A program made the position numbers and the translations under genes. A DNA stretch of 28,406 nucleotides from CAYWBU01 sp942491525 (GTDB lineage Bacteria; Desulfobacterota; Desulfomonilia; UBA1062). Location of the stretch: positions 1 to 28,406 of the forward strand of contig CALOBW010000017.1 of assembly GCA_942491525.1 (NCBI GenBank). Direction: 5' to 3'. The notes below the pieces were generated by a model. That model searched no databases, was not told the origin of the DNA, and saw only the letters and a list, made by a program, of their open reading frames with translations. Each line of letters starts with the position of its first letter. Positions within the stretch are counted from its first letter, which is position 1. This document shows positions 25,064 through 28,406 of this stretch, piece by piece.

Positions 25064-26920
25064 CTAAACTATACATATCTCCCCTAATCCAGACTTAAAC
25101 GATTCAATTGATAGAAGACCTGCCATGTAACCAATAAAATCATCATACTGATAGGGCCATTGGTACAGACCGCTACAACCAGGAACTTCAGAAATACGAA
25201 GCTCATCAATACGGTAGCTCCATATTTGGACAGATGATTTCTGGATATCTCTCCAATTAAGGGGAATGTGACTTCCAATTTTTGAGATCATCTCGTTGTC
25301 AATAAGAACGGTGCGAGTATCAGCGTTAATTACTCTGAAATTTTCTTCAACCTTTGGGAATTGATAATTTTCCTCAAATCTTAATGTATTGCTGGTGAAC
25401 TTTCCTGCCAGGCGAATCTCTCGTTTAAGTGCATCCGTGCAAAGTTCAGGTGAGATTGATGATCCGTTGGCAATGAGATCAAGCAAAACCTTTGATGAAT
25501 CTTTGAGCCCAGGGTGCTTTTTAAGAAGTTCTTCCTCTTTGAGTACAAAAGTCCAGACTGTTTCAGCTTCTAAATGCTCATGCCGGTTTACGCGACCGGC
25601 GGTTTGGAGGAGCGAAACGAGCGATGCAGCTTCACGTATGCCAGTCTTAAAAGACAGATCAACACCAGCCTCCACACAGGATGTCGCTATTAGAATCCAG
25701 TCAGTATCGTTCTTGTCAACCAACCGTGTTTGTACCCGCGACAGGGTATTTGCCCTATCAAAAGGGGTCAGTGCCGTGGATAAATGTTCAACGGATGATC
25801 GCCCAAAGTGTTTTGCATACTCGCGCGCAACTACAGCGGCGCTTTGAACCGTATTGATAATCAATAAACGTGGACCAGGTAGACTTGAAACCCATTCAAC
25901 AAGTTCTTCTGTTCCCATTGGTGTTTCATAAAAACGGTAAATTATGCGCCGCTCCTCATGGACCAGCAAGCGCTTTCTCAGCTCGTGCGGCATGATTTCA
26001 GGGACATCGGGAGGCTGATCATCAATCTCATCGATATTCCAAAACCGGTTCAATGAACCGGATGCAAGAACCCAATAACAACTCCATTCATTAGCAAAGC
26101 CTTTTACCCATCTCCATGCCAAGGGCCACAGTTTAGCTGGCAGCGCAGCATGCGATTCATCAATAAATACTGCACTACCCGGAAGATTATGGAGCTTTCT
26201 CATGCTTGCTGGTGTGTTGGATGCAAGGGTTTCAAAGAAAGTAACCGCTGTTGTTACAATGATGGGGGCTTTCCACTGCGCGGTGTATTGGCGAGAGAGC
26301 TTATCCTGAAAATCCGCGCGGTGATGCAATTCCGCCACGACATGTTCCGGGTTTTCTCCCGGCAAGGTTAGTGCTTCCCTGTAAATTCTTACCGACTGGG
26401 TGATGATGTTAGTAAATGGCAAAACTACGATAATCCTTCGCAGATTACGCTTCTGCGCTTGCATTAAAAGGTGCGCCATTACTGCCGTGGTTTTACCCGT
26501 GCCGACAGGGCTGTCGCAGGAAGCGATATGCTCGTTTATCTCTGCATTTCGGCAGGTGGTATATACTTCTGAACGAATTCTGGAGCGCTCACTATTGCTT
26601 TTTAATTTCTCAACATACGCATCAAGGGCTACCAGTCGATTTTGCGCATGCAGTAAAACAGGTTGTTCTTCAAAAGACTGATTGCCATAGTGAATAGCTG
26701 TATCGGAATGATCACCATCAACAAGACAGGAAAGAGCGATGCGCAAAAACAGAGCACCGTCTCCATGAATACTGTCATTGATCTGCACTTGTTCACTGTA
26801 TCCAGGCCGTTCTTGATTATGTAATCTGATAAGATCAGAAAGTTTTTTGTTTACCCTTTTCAAGGTCTCTTCTTTTTCAACCCGAAAGAAATTTTCACCA
26901 CGATTTTCTTCATGGGGGAT
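25064..26920 (-). CDS. cas3: CRISPR-associated helicase/nuclease Cas3, 5' end lost at a sequence join
   Basis: About 615-620 residues of real Cas3 sequence are visible, starting near 'ENFFRVEKEETLKRV'; upstream of this the open frame is antisense to a foreign gene. The helicase has Walker A 'SPVGTGKTT', motif II 'DESH' (for DEAH/DExH), 'VLASGSLNRFW' at motif III, 'SCVEAGVDLS' and motif VI 'QTAGRVNRH'. The end of an N-terminal HD domain is recognisable as 'LRIALSCLVDGDHSDTA' (compare 'LVDADxxDTE' in the family), but the catalytic His/Asp residues lie in the missing part. Cas3 would unwind and degrade DNA recruited by Cascade. Base composition is clearly more A/T-rich than that of cas4-cas1-cas2. 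The C terminus is complete. Subtype cannot be fixed from what remains; it does not look like a standard I-C Cas3. Confidence 0.88.
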   Translation of the reverse strand: MPHEENRGENFFRVEKEETLKRVNKKLSDLIRLHNQERPGYSEQVQINDSIHGDGALFLRIALSCLVDGDHSDTAIHYGNQSFEEQPVLLHAQNRLVALDAYVEKLKSNSERSRIRSEVYTTCRNAEINEHIASCDSPVGTGKTTAVMAHLLMQAQKRNLRRIIVVLPFTNIITQSVRIYREALTLPGENPEHVVAELHHRADFQDKLSRQYTAQWKAPIIVTTAVTFFETLASNTPASMRKLHNLPGSAVFIDESHAALPAKLWPLAWRWVKGFANEWSCYWVLASGSLNRFWNIDEIDDQPPDVPEIMPHELRKRLLVHEERRIIYRFYETPMGTEELVEWVSSLPGPRLLIINTVQSAAVVAREYAKHFGRSSVEHLSTALTPFDRANTLSRVQTRLVDKNDTDWILIATSCVEAGVDLSFKTGIREAASLVSLLQTAGRVNRHEHLEAETVWTFVLKEEELLKKHPGLKDSSKVLLDLIANGSSISPELCTDALKREIRLAGKFTSNTLRFEENYQFPKVEENFRVINADTRTVLIDNEMISKIGSHIPLNWRDIQKSSVQIWSYRIDELRISEVPGCSGLYQWPYQYDDFIGYMAGLLSIESFKSGLGEICIV

Positions 26921-26925
26921 ATCGC

Positions 26926-27386
26926 CGTGCGAATCCGCAGATCCTCCACCGCATCCATGCCGAGTACTACGGCACCCCCACTCCTCTCCTGCAGTTGGCG
27001 TCGATGAGCGTTCCCGAGCCGCGCCTGCTCGTGGTCCAGCCATTCGACAAGGAGCACTCCCGAACATCGAGCGGGCCATTCGTGAAGTCTGATCTCGGAT
27101 CAATCCGTCCAACGACGGCTCGGTGATCCGAATCGCGTTTCCCACCCTGACCGAAGAACGGCGCAAGGAGTTGATCCGGATGGTCAGGCACATGGCGGAG
27201 GAAGGTCGGATCGCCGTGCGCAACGTGCGCAGGCACACCAAGTCGGACATGGAGGCGCTCCATGGTGAGATCTCCGACGACGAGATCCATCGCGCCGAGA
27301 ACGACCTGCAGGCCCTCACCGACGAGATGGTGGCCAAGATCGACGAACAGCTCTCCCGCAAGGAGAGCGAGTTGCTCGAGGTGTGA
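26926..27386 (+). pseudogene. frr: Ribosome recycling factor (frr) fragment, frame-broken, actinobacterial type
   Basis: From about 26,926 the plus strand encodes 'RANPQILHRIHAEYYGTPTP' and 'LASMSVPEPRLLVVQPFDKE', the central part of ribosome recycling factor. After two or more frame changes ('NIERAIREV', 'SDLG', 'NPSNDGSVIRIAFP') it continues in one frame to 'EERRKELIRMVRHMAEEGR' and the natural C terminus at 27386. The N-terminal third (about 60 residues) is absent because the join with the cas3 sequence falls here. RRF is an essential single-copy gene, so the frame breaks are more likely sequence errors than decay. It is followed by cdsA, as in many bacteria (pyrH-frr-cdsA order). High GC and the following protein style point to an actinobacterial source. 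Confidence 0.8.
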
Positions 27387-27389
27387 TCC

Positions 27390-28406
27390 GTGTCCGACGA
27401 CGGCCCCTCCGAAGTTCACACGGCCTGGGAGGATCCCGACCTCTCGCCGGCCGGTGACCGCGCGGAGGAATCCGACTCTCCGGACATCTCCGAAGATGAG
27501 GGGGAGGGAAGTGCCCACCTCGATGACTACACCCACGACGACTACCTGGCCGCCACGACCAGGGAGTATCAGGGTCTCGCGGAGGACATCGCCGCGGCCG
27601 AAGGCCTCGAATACGAACGGCAGGCTGTTGCCGCTTCCATGCCCGGCGTGGGGTCGGGCCTCGTGGGATTCGAAGACGACGCTCGGTGAGCGGGCGCTAC
27701 CGAGGACGTCGAAGCCGGGCGCAGCTCCGGACGTCGGACCCTGACGCTGCAGGTCATCGGCCTCGGCGTCGTTCTCACCTCGACTGCTGTTCTTCGGCAA
27801 GGCGTGGTTCACGGCGATGGTGACGGTCGTGATGGTGCTGTCGGTGGGGGAGTTGTACGCCACGTTGCGCACCCGCGACTATCGGCCGATCGCCCTGTTC
27901 GGATTCCTCGCAGTCATCGGCGGGGGGATGCGGCGCATGTCGGAGGGACCGACGCAATGGCGACGACGCTGATCGTCGGGGTCACGGCCGTTGCGCTCTT
28001 CTATTCGGTCGTCGTGCGACAGGATCCACTCGAGAACGCTGCGGTGACCGTGCTGGGCATGGTCTGGTCGTTGCTCTCCTTTGCGATCGTCATCGGGCAG
28101 TCCGAGAACGCCGTCGAGCTGATCCTGCTGCTCGTCGTCCTGACCGCGTTCTTCGACATCGCCGCGGCCCGTGGGACGGGCGTTCGGTCGTCGACCGATT
28201 ACCCCGTCGTCTCTCCGAGAAAGACGGTCGAGGGGTTGATTGGGGGAATCGTGGTGACGACCGCGCTGGCGTCGGTGCTCGCCACGATTCCCGCCTACGA
28301 CTTCATGAACATCAGAGGTGCGATCCTGGTGGCGCTGGTCGTCTCGATCTTCGCTCCGCTGGGCGATACGGCCCAGGTGGTGAAGCGGGCGTTGGACATA
28401 AGGGCC
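27390..28406 (+). pseudogene. cdsA: Phosphatidate cytidylyltransferase (cdsA), frame-broken and running off the window end
   Basis: A GTG/ATG-type start near 27390 opens an acidic N-terminal extension ('DDYLAATTREYQGLAEDIAA' to 'MPGVGSGLVGFED'), a style I associate with CdsA of Acidimicrobiia-like actinobacteria. An in-frame TGA at 27687-27689 and frame changes near 27,790 and 27,955 interrupt it. Membrane segments follow ('WFTAMVTVVMVLSVGELYATL', 'ATTLIVGVTAVALFYSVVV', 'MVWSLLSFAIVIG'). The diagnostic CdsA blocks 'SPRKTVEG' and 'GDTAQVVKRALDIR' appear at 28,216-28,406, near the cut-off C terminus. The enzyme makes CDP-diacylglycerol from phosphatidate and CTP at the membrane. Broken frames in an essential gene indicate poor sequence in this tail. 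Confidence 0.75.

Noticed and set aside
26921..27361. N-terminal 140-150 residues of the long minus-strand cas3 frame
   Set aside because: This part is the antisense of the frr coding sequence and has no Cas3 features; the open frame merely continues across the join.
27123..27386. Stand-alone 87-residue gene
   Set aside because: It is the C-terminal part of ribosome recycling factor left in frame after upstream frame breaks, not a separate gene.

Overview
The window reads as a metagenomic contig dominated by one Gram-negative, probably anaerobic bacterium. Lipobox lipoproteins, exported envelope enzymes, a TonB protein, an EFR1-type flavodoxin/ferredoxin protein and an FmdE protein point that way. 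The 'RLAGGVSHDFNN'-type hybrid histidine kinase and the gene mix are reminiscent of Desulfobacterota/Desulfuromonadia, but this placement is only a guess from gene style. The last ~1.5 kb (from about 26,925) comes from a different, high-GC actinobacterial genome and looks chimeric and error-rich.

Layout. (1) 226-8373: a hybrid histidine kinase with a Cache-like sensor region; a convergent EFR1 ferredoxin-like gene; two divergent lipoproteins, one a large Gly-rich repeat protein, that share a similar sequence just after the lipid cysteine; a solute-binding-like periplasmic protein; a 74-residue hypothetical. (2) 8581-12117: a tightly coupled four-gene operon (FecB-like binding protein, FecCD permease, ATPase, FmdE with a C-terminal zinc ribbon), each gene overlapping the next by 1-4 bases. 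It is probably an uptake system for a metal, oxyanion or chelate linked to FmdE. (3) 12151-15107, minus strand: an exported phospholipase D-like protein, a membrane-anchored helical protein and a lipoprotein glycerophosphodiesterase, i.e. an envelope phosphodiester-hydrolysis group. (4) 15243-16150: tonB, with a very good promoter, convergent with a small RRM RNA-binding protein. (5) 16315-19306: lacZ-type beta-galactosidase, intact through its catalytic domain but with a scrambled, shortened C-terminal end. (6) 19360-20634: an IS4-family element whose right end lies inside a CRISPR repeat. (7) 20632-26,920, minus strand: a CRISPR-Cas locus. It has cas3 (5' truncated), cas4, cas1 and cas2, an A/T-rich leader, then an array of 34 full repeats plus one half repeat. 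Repeat and adaptation genes are subtype I-C in style, but cas3 abuts cas4 with no cas5-cas8c-cas7 between them. (8) 26,926-28,406: frame-broken frr and cdsA fragments of actinobacterial (possibly Acidimicrobiia-like) type.

The most interesting biology is the CRISPR-Cas locus: a large, fully homogeneous array with an apparently active adaptation module, an effector-less gene order around a cas3 of different base composition, and an IS that cut the trailer end. The most important caution is that both ends of this locus are bounded by possible assembly joins (the IS at about 19.36-20.63 kb and the actinobacterial join at about 26.92 kb). No tRNA or rRNA gene was recognised.
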